The position numbers and the translations under genes were made by a program. The notes beneath the pieces are model-generated. The model did no database searches. It worked only from the letters and a program-made list of their open reading frames with translations, and was not told where the DNA came from. From Colimorpha sp045576855 (lineage in GTDB: Bacteria; Bacteroidota; Bacteroidia; Bacteroidales; P3), in contig JAZNHG010000007.1 of NCBI GenBank assembly GCA_045576855.1, positions 1 through 64,000 on the forward strand: 64,000 nt of DNA. Direction: 5' to 3'. Shown in pieces: positions 25,656 through 35,044 of this stretch (its first letter is position 1; every line of letters begins with the position of its first letter).

Positions 25656-26894
25656 TTAGATTCGACGCAGGGCCACGCTGGCGTTGTTGCCGCCAAATCC
25701 GAAGGTGTTGCTCAGCGCGATGTCGGCCTGCCAGTTGCGTGCCGTATGGGGCGTATAGTCGAGGTCGCACTCGGGGTCGGGCTGGTCGAGATGGATAGTG
25801 GGCGGCACGATGCCGTTCTTCAACGTGAGGGCACTGATGATGAGTTCGACAGCACCGGTGGCACCCAGCATATGGCCATGCATCGACTTGGTGCTGCTGA
25901 TGACTGCGCGACGGGCTCCATCCTCGCCAAGCGTAGTCTTGATGGCTTTGGTCTCGCCCTTGTCGTTGAGGGGAGTACCGGTTCCGTGGGCGTTGATATA
26001 CAGCTTTTCATCGGCGCGGAAGCCAGCCTCCTCGAGAGCCAGTTTCATAGCTTGGGCGGCACCGCGGCCTTCGGGATGCGGCGCAGTGTAGTGGTGAGCA
26101 TCGCAAGTGTTGCCGTAGCCACACACCTCTGCATACATCTTGGCGCCACGACGGCGGGCAAGTTCCTCGCTCTCAAGAATGAGGATGCCGCATCCTTCGC
26201 CCAGGACGAAGCCTTTGCGGCGGGCATCGAACGGAAGCGAGGCGGCCATCGGGTCGTCGGAGGTGGTCAGGGCTTTCATGTTGGAGAAGCCGCCAACGGC
26301 CATCTCGCAGATGGCGGCCTCGGTACCACCGGTGATGACGGCATCGGCACGGCCCTCATGGATGAGACGGTAGGCTTCGCCAACCGAATGGGTACCCGTT
26401 GCACATGCCGTAACAACAGGGATATTGGGGCCCTGGGCGTTATAGGTGATAGCCACATTGCCGCCAGCGATATTGGATATCATCTCGGGAATGAAGAGCG
26501 GCGAAATGCGACGCAGTCCGTACTGCAACTTGTTGGCATGCTCACGCTCGAAGGTGGTGATGCCGCCAATACCGCTACCAATAGCCGTGCCGAAACGGGT
26601 CGGGTCGACATCCTCTCCCACACGCAGTCCACTGTCCTGCATAGCTTGAGCTGCAGCGGCCAGTGCGTAGAGGGCGAACGTGTCGTTATGGCGAATCATA
26701 GTCTTCTCTATACCGTAGTCTTCCGGATGGAAATCCTTCACCTCGGCAGCCACTTTCACCGGCAGGTTTTCACGGTCCAACTTGGTGATGTAGTCAATAC
26801 CACACACACCGTTTATCACGCTGTTCCACAGCGCCTCGATATTGTTTCCAAGTGGGGTTATACAGCCCACGCCTGTAATGAATACTCTATTCAT
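25656..26894 (-). CDS. fabF: 3-oxoacyl-ACP synthase II FabF
   Basis: 412 aa, the usual KAS II length. Catalytic Cys in TACATGTHSVGEAY (about 163), His in NAHGTGTPLNDKGE (about 304) and His in SSTKSMHGHMLGATGA (about 340). The C-terminal loop SNTFGFGGNNASV is standard. It elongates acyl-ACP with malonyl-ACP. It follows fabH by 46 bp. No acpP is adjacent, so the acyl carrier protein must be encoded elsewhere. Confidence 0.95.
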   Translation of the reverse strand: MNRVFITGVGCITPLGNNIEALWNSVINGVCGIDYITKLDRENLPVKVAAEVKDFHPEDYGIEKTMIRHNDTFALYALAAAAQAMQDSGLRVGEDVDPTRFGTAIGSGIGGITTFEREHANKLQYGLRRISPLFIPEMISNIAGGNVAITYNAQGPNIPVVTACATGTHSVGEAYRLIHEGRADAVITGGTEAAICEMAVGGFSNMKALTTSDDPMAASLPFDARRKGFVLGEGCGILILESEELARRRGAKMYAEVCGYGNTCDAHHYTAPHPEGRGAAQAMKLALEEAGFRADEKLYINAHGTGTPLNDKGETKAIKTTLGEDGARRAVISSTKSMHGHMLGATGAVELIISALTLKNGIVPPTIHLDQPDPECDLDYTPHTARNWQADIALSNTFGFGGNNASVALRRI

Positions 26895-26940
26895 GATAAT
26901 GTTTTATTGTTTCAATATTTCTTCGTCTTTTCAATCAGAT

Positions 26941-27903
26941 TCAATAACGCATCACGGCGGCACTGGTAACAAATCCTGCACCGAAACCGTTGAAGACCAT
27001 CAGGTCTCCACGCTTGATGACACCCTCGCGGATTTTCTCGTCCAACAGAACAGGGATGCTGGCAGAACTGGTATTTCCGCGCCGCTCTATGTTGTGCAAG
27101 AAGCGCTCCTGCGGCAAATCAAAGTTCTGCTTGATGGCGTCGACGATGCGCATATTGGCCTGATGAAGCAGGAAATAGTCTATTTGCTCAAGTTCTAGTC
27201 CGGCCTTGGCCACCACGTCCTTAATGTCGCGCTGGGCTGAAGTGACAGCCATACGGAACACCTCGCGGCCTTTGAGCTGCATTGCCATGTGGGTGTCGAT
27301 ACCCTCACCGGTCTCAAAGGGTGTGGGCTCGCACGGCAGACGGTAGTAAATCACGTCGGGCATCGGCACGGATGTCAGCTTGCTGGCCAAGTAGTTATCA
27401 CCTTTGCCGAGCACCATAGCACCTGCAGCATCGCCAAACAGCACGCATGTCTCGCGCTGCGTCCAGTCCACCATGCGGGTCACCTCTTCGGCACATATAA
27501 ATAAGATACGCGAAGCACGACCAGTCTGGAGGAAAGCATCGCAGATATCCAGACCATAGGTGAATCCTGCGCATGCCGAATTGATGTCCATCGTCGGGCA
27601 ATTCGGGCCCTTGATACCCAGATTGTACTGCACCAATGACGCCAACGAAGGCGTCACATAAACGTTGCAGACATTGTGGCAAATGATAAAGTCGATGTCT
27701 TCGGGAACCAATCCAGCAGCGTCAATGGCACGCTGCGCTGCCAAGGCGGCAATATCCTCAAAGCGTTCATCGGTGATAATCTGGCGGCTCTTGATGCCAG
27801 TGCGAGTGGTGATCCACTCATCGCTAGTGTCGACGTAGTCGGAAAGCATGTCGTTGGTGACAGTGAATTTCGGTACGGCGCTTCCAGTTCCAAGTATTTT
27901 CAT
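26941..27903 (-). CDS. fabH: 3-oxoacyl-ACP synthase III FabH
   Basis: 320 aa from ATG 27903 (MKILGTGSAVPKFTVTN); the upstream ATG at 27939 adds a polar, non-FabH peptide. Catalytic Cys in DINSACAGFTYGL (about 110), His in FLLHQANMRIVDAI (about 240) and Asn in RRGNTSSASIPVLL (about 270). It starts fatty acid synthesis by condensing acyl-CoA with malonyl-ACP and heads the fabH-fabF-fabZ-fabG run. Confidence 0.94.
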   Translation of the reverse strand: MKILGTGSAVPKFTVTNDMLSDYVDTSDEWITTRTGIKSRQIITDERFEDIAALAAQRAIDAAGLVPEDIDFIICHNVCNVYVTPSLASLVQYNLGIKGPNCPTMDINSACAGFTYGLDICDAFLQTGRASRILFICAEEVTRMVDWTQRETCVLFGDAAGAMVLGKGDNYLASKLTSVPMPDVIYYRLPCEPTPFETGEGIDTHMAMQLKGREVFRMAVTSAQRDIKDVVAKAGLELEQIDYFLLHQANMRIVDAIKQNFDLPQERFLHNIERRGNTSSASIPVLLDEKIREGVIKRGDLMVFNGFGAGFVTSAAVMRY

Positions 27904-28082
27904 CTTATCGTTTTTGTGGGCTTGATTCTGTGCTTGCAAAATGCGTACGCCCGTGTTATTATCTTAATTTTTATTAAAAATCGGAGTGCAAAGAAACACC
28001 AACTCCCAAAAATAAAAAAGTTAAATTAGGCAAAAGATACAATAATTTGGGCAAAACGGTGTTATTTTGGGTAAAATTATGG

Positions 28083-28090
28083 TATTTTTG
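28083..28090 (+). promoter_or_regulatory. -7 box for the LytTR regulator gene
   Basis: TATTTTTG, an exact TAnnTTTG match, 17 bp before the start codon at 28107. The region just upstream repeats TTTGGGCAAAA and TTTGGGTAAAA words, which might be an operator. Confidence 0.5.
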
Positions 28091-28106
28091 ACAAAATAAA
28101 GACAGG

Positions 28107-29000
28107 ATGAACATTCACCAACAGCGAAATTTGGCGGAAATAACACCATTTTTCACCCAAAAGACGCCCATATCCCACTTTTTGATACTCACGGTATTCT
28201 TTGCCGTGCTCATAGTAGTTTTTGGCGAACCGACCGGCCTACTGGCGTTCACAACCCAAAGCTCCTCTATCATACCCCAGCTGCAGATAGCCTTCACGAC
28301 GATGGCGGGGCTCCTGACACTGGTTGCCAGCCGAATCTTTTTGGCCATATTGGCATCGCGTCACGACGTTACACCGACCGGTATTCTGATATGGATATTG
28401 GTGGAACTAATTGTCACTATAGCAGTGCTTTGCTTTGTCTTGTGGCAAGTGAGCGGGGGCGGGCGCCTGACACTGGCCCCATTGGCCGGCGACTTGCTCC
28501 TGGGCCTCATAGCCATCGAAGCAATGCCGTATGTCATCTCATTCCTTATATACCGTCTGCGCGAAGAGGTGCGCGAGGTGCAACGCCTGCAAGAGCTACT
28601 CGACCAAAACCAATCGCAGGAGATACTGGTGGCAGGGCCGCTCGGTGAACGCACCATCAACTTCTACGACCGAGGCAAACGCCTAGTATTCAGCACCGCC
28701 GGCAAGAACGTGCTCTATATCGAAGCAGCCGACAACTACGTGAATATCCATTACCTGAACGAAGGTCACGAAGACACCTTTATACTGCACAACACACTGA
28801 AAGAGATGGAGAGGCAGCTTGCCGACACTTCGCTCCTGCGCTGCCACCGCGGGTATATGGTCAACATTGACAACGTCAAGCTGTTGCGCAAAGAAGGCAT
28901 CTCGCTGATATTGGAACTCAGCGGAAGCAGCAAAAACATCCCCGTAACCAAAACCTACGCCAGCACCGTCACCGAACGGCTGGCCCCATCGAAAGAATAA
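28107..29000 (+). CDS. Membrane-bound LytTR-family transcriptional regulator
   Basis: 297 aa. Four hydrophobic segments (about 23-43, 58-80, 90-115, 125-150) are followed by a coiled-coil linker (REEVREVQRLQELLDQNQ) and a C-terminal LytTR DNA-binding domain (LYIEAADNYVNIHY, LRCHRGYMVNIDNVKLLRKE). No receiver domain or histidine kinase is adjacent, so it may sense membrane or redox signals directly. The 137-aa gene 17 bp downstream is probably co-transcribed. Confidence 0.88.
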   Translation: MNIHQQRNLAEITPFFTQKTPISHFLILTVFFAVLIVVFGEPTGLLAFTTQSSSIIPQLQIAFTTMAGLLTLVASRIFLAILASRHDVTPTGILIWILVELIVTIAVLCFVLWQVSGGGRLTLAPLAGDLLLGLIAIEAMPYVISFLIYRLREEVREVQRLQELLDQNQSQEILVAGPLGERTINFYDRGKRLVFSTAGKNVLYIEAADNYVNIHYLNEGHEDTFILHNTLKEMERQLADTSLLRCHRGYMVNIDNVKLLRKEGISLILELSGSSKNIPVTKTYASTVTERLAPSKE

Positions 29001-29017
29001 AAAACAACACAACAACA

Positions 29018-29431
29018 ATGGAACTCAGATTCACCTTCCAGGAAATCAGCGAAATGATTGAGAAAAAAGCGGGTCGCTCACTACCTATAATCTATGGCGG
29101 ACCGCACACCGTGCGCATCAGCTACGATGTAAACGTGCTATTCAAAACCACAAGCGTCGGCCTCGACTTAACGGTGGAACGCGTCAACGGAAGCGACATC
29201 TTCCTCTCCTACGACGGCGGAGCCGGCATCGACTTCATGGTTCGCCAAGCCATCAACATGGCCAAGAACAGGCCCGGCGGCGAACTCATAGAACCACTCG
29301 ACAACAATCGCATACTACTCTCGCTGGGCAAAAACCAACAAGCGGGCAGCCTGCTGGACCATATCACGCTACAGGACATCCGTTTCGACGAACATTACGC
29401 CATCGTTGAATTTACACCCAAAGGAATGTAA
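29018..29431 (+). CDS. Conserved-looking cytoplasmic protein of unknown function
   Basis: 137 aa, no signal peptide or membrane segment. Alternating hydrophobic strands (VRISYDVNVLFKTTSVGLDLTV) suggest a beta-rich fold. I do not recognise a family. It follows the LytTR regulator by 17 bp in the same direction and converges on rlmH with one base between stops. A partner of the regulator is possible but unproven. Confidence 0.7.
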   Translation: MELRFTFQEISEMIEKKAGRSLPIIYGGPHTVRISYDVNVLFKTTSVGLDLTVERVNGSDIFLSYDGGAGIDFMVRQAINMAKNRPGGELIEPLDNNRILLSLGKNQQAGSLLDHITLQDIRFDEHYAIVEFTPKGM

Positions 29432-29432
29432 A

Positions 29433-29906
29433 TCAGGCGTTGTGATACTTCTCGTGACGCAAGATGGTATGCGCCCGGTACAATTGTTCCAGGAAAAAGA
29501 GGCGCACCATCTGGTGATTGAACGTCATCTGCGAGAGGGACAACTTGGCATGGGCGGCCTCATATACGGCGGGGGAGAAGCCAAAGGCACCACCAATGAC
29601 GAATGCCAGCGTACGCACGCCGGCATTCATCTGTTTTTGCAAGTAATCAGCAAACCCGACCGACGTAAACTCCTTGCCATGCTCATCGAGCAACACTATC
29701 CGGTCGACACGATCCAACTGCCTAAGAATCAACTCTCCTTCGCGTTGCTTCACCTCGTCAGCCGACATTTTACCAACGTTTTTCAGCGACGGAATCACCA
29801 CCAATTCGAATTCGCAATAGTGTTTCAAACGGCCGACATACTCGTCGACGCCCGTCTGCAAATAGGGCACATCGGTTTTAGAAACAACTATCAACTTGAT
29901 ATTCAT
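29433..29906 (-). CDS. rlmH: 23S rRNA pseudouridine-1915 N3-methyltransferase RlmH
   Basis: 157 aa, the standard RlmH length. SPOUT-fold signatures: LLDEHGKEFTSVGFADYL at about 75, FVIGGAFGFSPAVYE at about 103 (SAM-binding knot) and the C-terminal LSLSQMTFNHQMVRLFFLEQ with YRAHTILRHEKYHN. It methylates pseudouridine 1915 in helix 69 of 23S rRNA. It overlaps the upstream gene by 4 bp. Confidence 0.96.
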   Translation of the reverse strand: MNIKLIVVSKTDVPYLQTGVDEYVGRLKHYCEFELVVIPSLKNVGKMSADEVKQREGELILRQLDRVDRIVLLDEHGKEFTSVGFADYLQKQMNAGVRTLAFVIGGAFGFSPAVYEAAHAKLSLSQMTFNHQMVRLFFLEQLYRAHTILRHEKYHNA

Positions 29907-30832
29907 ACGCCAAGAATACGTCTTCCGAAGGGGATACGGGAACGGTAGATACAGTGGTAGGCAGTCTGCACGGTGCCGAAACTACGGTAGAAATACTCAT
30001 TTCCGCGCTCCATGCTTCCCTCGAAATCGAAAGCCCTTGTCACAGAGGAGAGCTGCTCTATGATACGCCAAAAAAGATATGTCTGGCTGTTGCGCGGAGC
30101 CTTGTCGGAGATGGCCGACATCAGGGCGTAGGCACACCGGCTGTCGAATACAACAAACGACACATGCACCACCTCGCCGTCGGCATTCCTCAACGCCCAG
30201 AAACGCCCCTGTCCCCGCTCGATAGCCGTCCGGCAGACACGCTCGATCAGCTCGCGCGACAATACATCCCTCATGCCCTTGCGTCTGAAATAAGCTTCAT
30301 GCATGGCGGCAAACAGGGCCACATCACGGAAATCGGCGTCGAGCACGCACACCGACGCCACATCGTCCAGATTCTGTCTGCGTGCCCGAGACGCACGACT
30401 CATCAGTTCCGTGGGCGACGAGATGTCCGGAAAACGGTAAGTATAGCGTGTAGTCTGCTTGAATCCAGCCCAATAGAACGGGAGCCAATCGGAGACCGAC
30501 GGCGGGAAACACTGAGAATAGAGAGCCAGATGCATACCCTTCAGCCGGTCGGCCAGCTCGGACATCACCGTTTGGCGCTCCGAGAAGCCCAATCCCTCGC
30601 TCAGCCACGGCCCGTTATATTGCGTCAGCTGGGGCTGCAGGACATACTTGAATCCAAATTTGCTGCCGACAAGGAACGGCAAAGCACCCACAATCTCGCC
30701 AGACTTCTCCACCAGCAGCACGTCCCAACGCTTGCCGGCACACACCGTCTCCATCCACCAATACTGCTGAAAGAGGGGAATATAAATCCCCTCAGTCTCA
30801 CACAGCTGGCGATATTGTTCCTTGGCGGTCAC
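29903..30832 (-). CDS. FemAB/GNAT-like acyltransferase
   Basis: 309 aa. Two tandem GNAT-like halves, with ADFRDVALFAAMHEAYFRRKG and GRFWALRNADGEVVHVSFVVFD in the second, fit the FemAB-like acetyltransferase group of Bacteroidota. The substrate is unknown; relatives act on peptidoglycan precursors or polysaccharides. It overlaps both neighbours (OmpA-family gene upstream and rlmH downstream) by 4 bp. Confidence 0.7.
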   Translation of the reverse strand: MTAKEQYRQLCETEGIYIPLFQQYWWMETVCAGKRWDVLLVEKSGEIVGALPFLVGSKFGFKYVLQPQLTQYNGPWLSEGLGFSERQTVMSELADRLKGMHLALYSQCFPPSVSDWLPFYWAGFKQTTRYTYRFPDISSPTELMSRASRARRQNLDDVASVCVLDADFRDVALFAAMHEAYFRRKGMRDVLSRELIERVCRTAIERGQGRFWALRNADGEVVHVSFVVFDSRCAYALMSAISDKAPRNSQTYLFWRIIEQLSSVTRAFDFEGSMERGNEYFYRSFGTVQTAYHCIYRSRIPFGRRILGV

Positions 30833-31761
30833 AGTATCTTGATAGCGACGCGGTTATTCTTGATGCGGCCCTCGCGGGTGCTGTTGTCGCCAATGGGGTC
30901 GGCATCGCCTTTGACCTCCACCTCGATGCGCTCCTTTTCGATGCCGCGCATCAGCAGGGCTTTCTTCACCTCGGTGGCACGCTGGCGCGACAGGCCCTCG
31001 CAGTAGGCGGCAGTGCCCTGGTTGTCGGAATAGCCGCAGAGCATCACGCTCTTGCGCTCGTTCTCCTTGAGGTAGGTGGCCAGGGTGTCGATGAGCGGCA
31101 TCCACGACTCCACGATGGTGGCATCGTTGGGGAAGAAGCGGATGTCGCTGAAGTGGCGACTGGTGGTATCCGTCTGGAAGATAGGCTTTTTCTTGCTGCC
31201 GAAGTACATCAGCAGACCGACATGGATGACCGCCTCGTCACGCTTCTGGTTGAGATAGTCGGTACCTTTGAAGTAGCGGTAGTCGATTTCGGCCACCTGA
31301 TACTGCAGCTTGTTGCGCATCTCCTGCTTCACCTTCCAGGCGTCGAAGGCGTCCATAGCCTGCTTGGCATCCTGACGGCCCTTCTCGACCAGCTGTTCAC
31401 GTATGTCCTTGTCCTCGATTTCCGGGTTGACGGCATAGACGAAGCAGAGGGTGGCGGTGGCACGCGACGACTTCTGCAGATAGTTGACTACCGGCGCCAG
31501 GGAGCCCCAGTCGGGCTTCTTCTGGCGCGCCGCACCTGCTATCTGGGCATAGTCGTAGGGCAGGTAGTAGATGCGTGTGTCCTTGGTATTGAAATTGGTG
31601 AACTTCCAGATTGTGTCGTAGTCGTCCTGGCGCACCTTCTGGCGGCCTTCGATATAGGGCGACGCCTTCTTCTTGCTCGACTTGGGCTTGGCCTGTGCAG
31701 CCACATCGAGACTGCCACCCAGCAGTATCACGGCCATCATCAGACTGATTATCTTCTTCAT
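30829..31761 (-). CDS. OmpA-family secreted/outer-membrane protein
   Basis: 310 aa. A signal peptide (MKKIISLMMAVILLGGSLDVAAQ) is followed by a basic linker (KPKSSKKKAS), a DUF3575-like middle part and a C-terminal OmpA peptidoglycan-binding domain (SVMLCGYSDNQGTAAYCEGLSRQRA, ending NNRVAIKIL). OmpA domains grip diaminopimelate peptidoglycan and tie the outer membrane to the wall. Confidence 0.85.
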   Translation of the reverse strand: MKKIISLMMAVILLGGSLDVAAQAKPKSSKKKASPYIEGRQKVRQDDYDTIWKFTNFNTKDTRIYYLPYDYAQIAGAARQKKPDWGSLAPVVNYLQKSSRATATLCFVYAVNPEIEDKDIREQLVEKGRQDAKQAMDAFDAWKVKQEMRNKLQYQVAEIDYRYFKGTDYLNQKRDEAVIHVGLLMYFGSKKKPIFQTDTTSRHFSDIRFFPNDATIVESWMPLIDTLATYLKENERKSVMLCGYSDNQGTAAYCEGLSRQRATEVKKALLMRGIEKERIEVEVKGDADPIGDNSTREGRIKNNRVAIKIL

Positions 31762-31813
31762 AGCGGTTGTGTATTTTCTTATTTAGTGCCTATACAACGG
31801 CATTTATTGCATA

Positions 31814-32518
31814 TTATTGTGCATCGGTGTCCACGACGGTACCGTTTTCGCAGACCACGACACGCGCCGGGAAGCGGTCTATCATCATGAAATCGTGCGT
31901 GGAAATGAGCATCGTGGTGCCCGTACTGCGGCCCACATCGACCAGCAGTTGCATGATTTCGCCCGAGGTGACGGGGTCCAGATTGCCCGTAGGCTCGTCG
32001 GCCAGGATGAGACGCGGATTGTTGACCAGCGCCCGCGCGATGCCCACACGCTGCTGCTCGCCCTCGGAGAGGCGGCGGGGCATGGCGCCGGCCTTGTCGG
32101 CAATGCCCACCGACTGAAGCACCTTCTCGATTTGCGCCCTGCGCTCGGCCCGTTTTTTCCAGCCGGTGGCGCGCAGCACAAACTCCAGGTTGGAGTACAC
32201 ATCGCGGTCGTCCAGCAGGCGGAAGTTCTGGAACACGAAACCTATCTGCCGGCGCAGCAGGGGAATCTGGCGCCGACGGATGCGAGCCACGTCGATGTCG
32301 CACACGCGCGCCCGACCCGAGGCGATGGGCTGGTCGGCATAGAGCGAGCGCAGCAGCGACGTCTTGCCCGCTCCGCTTTTGCCTATCAGATAGACAAATT
32401 CGCCCTGCTGCAGGTGCAGGTTCACATCCTTCAGCAGCGGCTCCTCGTCATGACTAATGATCACATTCTCAAGCCATACCAGTGCATTCGACTGGGCATT
32501 GTTCTCGCTGTTCTCCAT
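31814..32518 (-). CDS. ftsE: FtsE-like ABC transporter ATPase
   Basis: 234 aa from ATG 32518 (MENSENNAQ). A longer in-frame reading would begin upstream of the promoter at 32544-32551. Walker A GKSGAGKTSLLRSLYA, signature LSEGEQQRVGIARAL, Walker B LILADEPTGNLDP and the H-loop STHDFMM are all intact. FtsE works with FtsX at the division site to activate cell-wall hydrolases. ftsX is not adjacent, so a MacB/LolD-type ATPase is an alternative. Confidence 0.85.
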   Translation of the reverse strand: MENSENNAQSNALVWLENVIISHDEEPLLKDVNLHLQQGEFVYLIGKSGAGKTSLLRSLYADQPIASGRARVCDIDVARIRRRQIPLLRRQIGFVFQNFRLLDDRDVYSNLEFVLRATGWKKRAERRAQIEKVLQSVGIADKAGAMPRRLSEGEQQRVGIARALVNNPRLILADEPTGNLDPVTSGEIMQLLVDVGRSTGTTMLISTHDFMMIDRFPARVVVCENGTVVDTDAQ

Positions 32519-32543
32519 ATCGGGGTGCATAAAATTCAAGATG

Positions 32544-32551
32544 CAAAAATA
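32544..32551 (-). promoter_or_regulatory. -7 box for ftsE
   Basis: The minus strand reads TATTTTTGCA, 25 bp before ATG 32518. Its position decides the choice of start codon. Confidence 0.6.
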
Positions 32552-32659
32552 CAAAAACTTTCGCACACGGGATGCCGCGGCGCAAAAACAAATCAACAAC
32601 CGATTGTTGGTTAACGCCCTTCCGGCCCTACCGGAAGCCCGGCGGCGGGCGTTTAAGAT

Positions 32660-32822
32660 TATTTATGAATTTTCCTCTTGACAAATCCAACTGCACGCTG
32701 AGGGGGTGGAAAGTGAAAATTGAGAATTGAAAATTGAAAATGAATAGTTGACAGTTGACAGTTGGCAGTTGACAGTTCGTAGTCAACTGATATTCAACAT
32801 TCAACATTCATCATTCATCAAC
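32660..32822 (+). repeat. Composite spacer of heptamer arrays
   Basis: A non-repeated block (TTTTCCTCTTGACAAATCC, then CACGCTGAGGGGG) related to 12345-12380 is followed by GAAAATT/GAGAATT heptamers (32714-32740), GTTGACA/GTTGGCA heptamers (32747-32777) and ATTCAAC/ATTCATC heptamers (32791-32818). No gene is visible in 32519-33166 other than these repeats, the 11-mer array and promoters. Confidence 0.65.
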
Positions 32823-32847
32823 TGCCCCCTCTCCGTCCCAACAAGGG

Positions 32848-32927
32848 TCATCCAGCCACCATCCTACCACCAACGTACCATCAACCTACCACCATCCTAC
32901 CACCATCCTACCATTTTAACATTTCGG
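32848..32927 (+). repeat. 11-bp iteron array ending in TTTTAACATTTCGG
   Basis: Six 11-bp units (CATCCTACCAC with variants CATCCAGCCAC, CAACGTACCAT, CAACCTACCAC) are followed by TTTTAACATTTCGGGAGCC. Confidence 0.75.
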
Positions 32928-33135
32928 GAGCCTCGATGGAAGGTGGACGGAGAGGCGACAGAACGCCGATGGTCGGCGGTGGTCGCGCCGGACCCTGTGC
33001 CCCGAACGGGCGGCAACGGCCGGGACTCCAGGCGGACGCCGCCCCGGGACACACCACAACCATGAAATTCAAGCATATAGACACAGAACAAAGTTAAAAA
33101 GAAACTTTTTCTATTGCGGTATAAAAAAATATATG

Positions 33136-33143
33136 TACTTTTG
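33136..33143 (+). promoter_or_regulatory. -7 box for the acyl-CoA synthetase/Wza operon
   Basis: TACTTTTG followed by CA, with ATTG at 33113-33116 as the -33 element 19 bp upstream. It lies 23 bp before the start codon. Confidence 0.65.
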
Positions 33144-33166
33144 CATTTTAAAACGAAAGGAAAACA

Positions 33167-35026
33167 ATGGCAGAAATCACACGCATTTTCGACCTGCTGG
33201 ACCACTTGGTGGAACGCTATCCCAAGGACGATATGCTGGCCGGCAAGGTGAACGGCGAATGGGTGAAATACTCGTCGCACGACTACTATAAATATGCTCA
33301 TTATCTGGCTTATGGCCTCTGCGAGACTGGACTGAAACCCGGCGACCGCGTGGTGACCATGAGCGGCAACTGTCCCGAATGGAACTTCATCGACATGGCG
33401 TTGGCCATGAGCGGCATCATCCACGTGCCCATCTACCCCACCCTGTCGGCCGAGAACTACGCCTACATCCTGCGCCACAGCGAGGCCCAGGCTGTCTTTG
33501 TGAGCACCAAGGTGCTGCTCGGACGCCTGCGTCCGGCCCTGGAGCAGCTGGAAGTGAAGCCGAAGGTGTTCACCCTGGCCAACATCGAGGGCGAGCACCG
33601 CATGCTGGAGATACTGAAAGCCGGCATCGCCGGCCGCGACAAATGGATGGCCGAGATAGAGCGCCGCAAGCGCGAAATCAAGCCCGACGACTGGGTGACC
33701 ATGATATACACCAGCGGCACCACCGGCTTGCCCAAGGGGGTGATGCTGAGCCACCGCAACCTGTGCAGCAATTTCATGGCCCACGCCCAGGTGAACCCCT
33801 GCACCAACGAGCACCGCTTCCTCTCCTTCCTGCCGCTCAACCACATCTACGAGCGCTCGATGAACTACCACTACCAGGCCAAGGGCATCAGCATCTACTA
33901 TGCCGAGAACATGGGCACCATACAGCAGAACATGCAGGAACTGCAGGCCGACGGCTTCTGCGCCGTGCCGCGCGTGCTGGAGATGGTCTACGACAAACTC
34001 TATGCCGCCGGCAAAGACTTCACCGGCATGCGCAAACGCATCTACGACTGGGCCTTCAAACACGGCCAGCGCTACGACTACACCCTCGTCAAGCGCGTCA
34101 GCCTCTTCTACCAGCTGGCACAGTGGTTCCTGGACAAAGCCGTCTACAGCAAGTGGCGCGAGAAGTTCGGCGGCAAACGCCTGACGGTCATCACCGGAGG
34201 CAGCTCGATACAGCCCAAGATGGTACGCCTCTTCGCCGCCGCCGGCATCAACATCTATGAAGGCTACGGCCTGAGCGAGACCTCGCCCGTCATTGCCGTC
34301 AACGACCCCGCCCACCATCAGGTGAAGATAGGCACCGTGGGACCCGTGCTGAGCGGTGTGGAGATGAAATTCGACGACGACGGCGAGATACTCACCCGTG
34401 GACCGCACGTCATGCTGGGCTACTACAAAGACCCGGAGTACACCGCCCAGGTCATCGACAGCGACGGCTGGTTCCACACCGGCGACATCGGCGAACTCGT
34501 TGGCGGACGCTACCTGAAAATCACCGACCGCAAAAAGGACATCTTCAAGCTCTCGGCCGGCAAATACGTGGCTCCGCAGCTGATAGAGAACATGCTGCGC
34601 GGGTCGGAATACATCGAGCAGGTCATGGTCATAGGCGAGAACGAGAAGCAGGTGGCCGCACTCATCAGCCCCAACTTCAACACCCTCCACTACTGGGCCC
34701 TGAAGCACAAACTGCACTACCGCGACAACATAGAGCTGGTCTCCCTGCCGCAGGTGCACGACAAAATGCGCAAAGTGCTCGACGAATACAACCGTTCGCT
34801 GGCGCCGCACGAGCAAATCAAGCAGTTCCGCCTGGTGGCCGACGAGTGGACCACCAACAACGGCATGCTCTCGCCCACCCTCAAGCTGCGCCGCGCCCCG
34901 CTGATGGAGAAATACAAAGACGTGGTGGCAGAAATCTACGGCCGCGAGAAACCCAGCTCGGGCGGACTCTTCTCTGCCTTCAAGAGCGTCGAGCTCCCCA
35001 CCATGCCCTGGGGCAAAAAGAACTGA
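33167..35026 (+). CDS. Long-chain acyl-CoA synthetase (AMP-forming)
   Basis: 619 aa. AMP/ATP-binding motif MIYTSGTTGLPKGVMLSHRN at about 182, FLPLNHIYERS, GYGLSETSPVIAV at about 366, TGDIGE and the DRKKDIFKLSAGKYVAPQ motif at about 452. It activates long-chain fatty acids to acyl-CoA via acyl-AMP. A paralogue lies at 52528-54312. The Wza-like gene follows by 18 bp. Confidence 0.92.
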   Translation: MAEITRIFDLLDHLVERYPKDDMLAGKVNGEWVKYSSHDYYKYAHYLAYGLCETGLKPGDRVVTMSGNCPEWNFIDMALAMSGIIHVPIYPTLSAENYAYILRHSEAQAVFVSTKVLLGRLRPALEQLEVKPKVFTLANIEGEHRMLEILKAGIAGRDKWMAEIERRKREIKPDDWVTMIYTSGTTGLPKGVMLSHRNLCSNFMAHAQVNPCTNEHRFLSFLPLNHIYERSMNYHYQAKGISIYYAENMGTIQQNMQELQADGFCAVPRVLEMVYDKLYAAGKDFTGMRKRIYDWAFKHGQRYDYTLVKRVSLFYQLAQWFLDKAVYSKWREKFGGKRLTVITGGSSIQPKMVRLFAAAGINIYEGYGLSETSPVIAVNDPAHHQVKIGTVGPVLSGVEMKFDDDGEILTRGPHVMLGYYKDPEYTAQVIDSDGWFHTGDIGELVGGRYLKITDRKKDIFKLSAGKYVAPQLIENMLRGSEYIEQVMVIGENEKQVAALISPNFNTLHYWALKHKLHYRDNIELVSLPQVHDKMRKVLDEYNRSLAPHEQIKQFRLVADEWTTNNGMLSPTLKLRRAPLMEKYKDVVAEIYGREKPSSGGLFSAFKSVELPTMPWGKKN

Positions 35027-35044
35027 ACACAAGAGCAAACAGCC

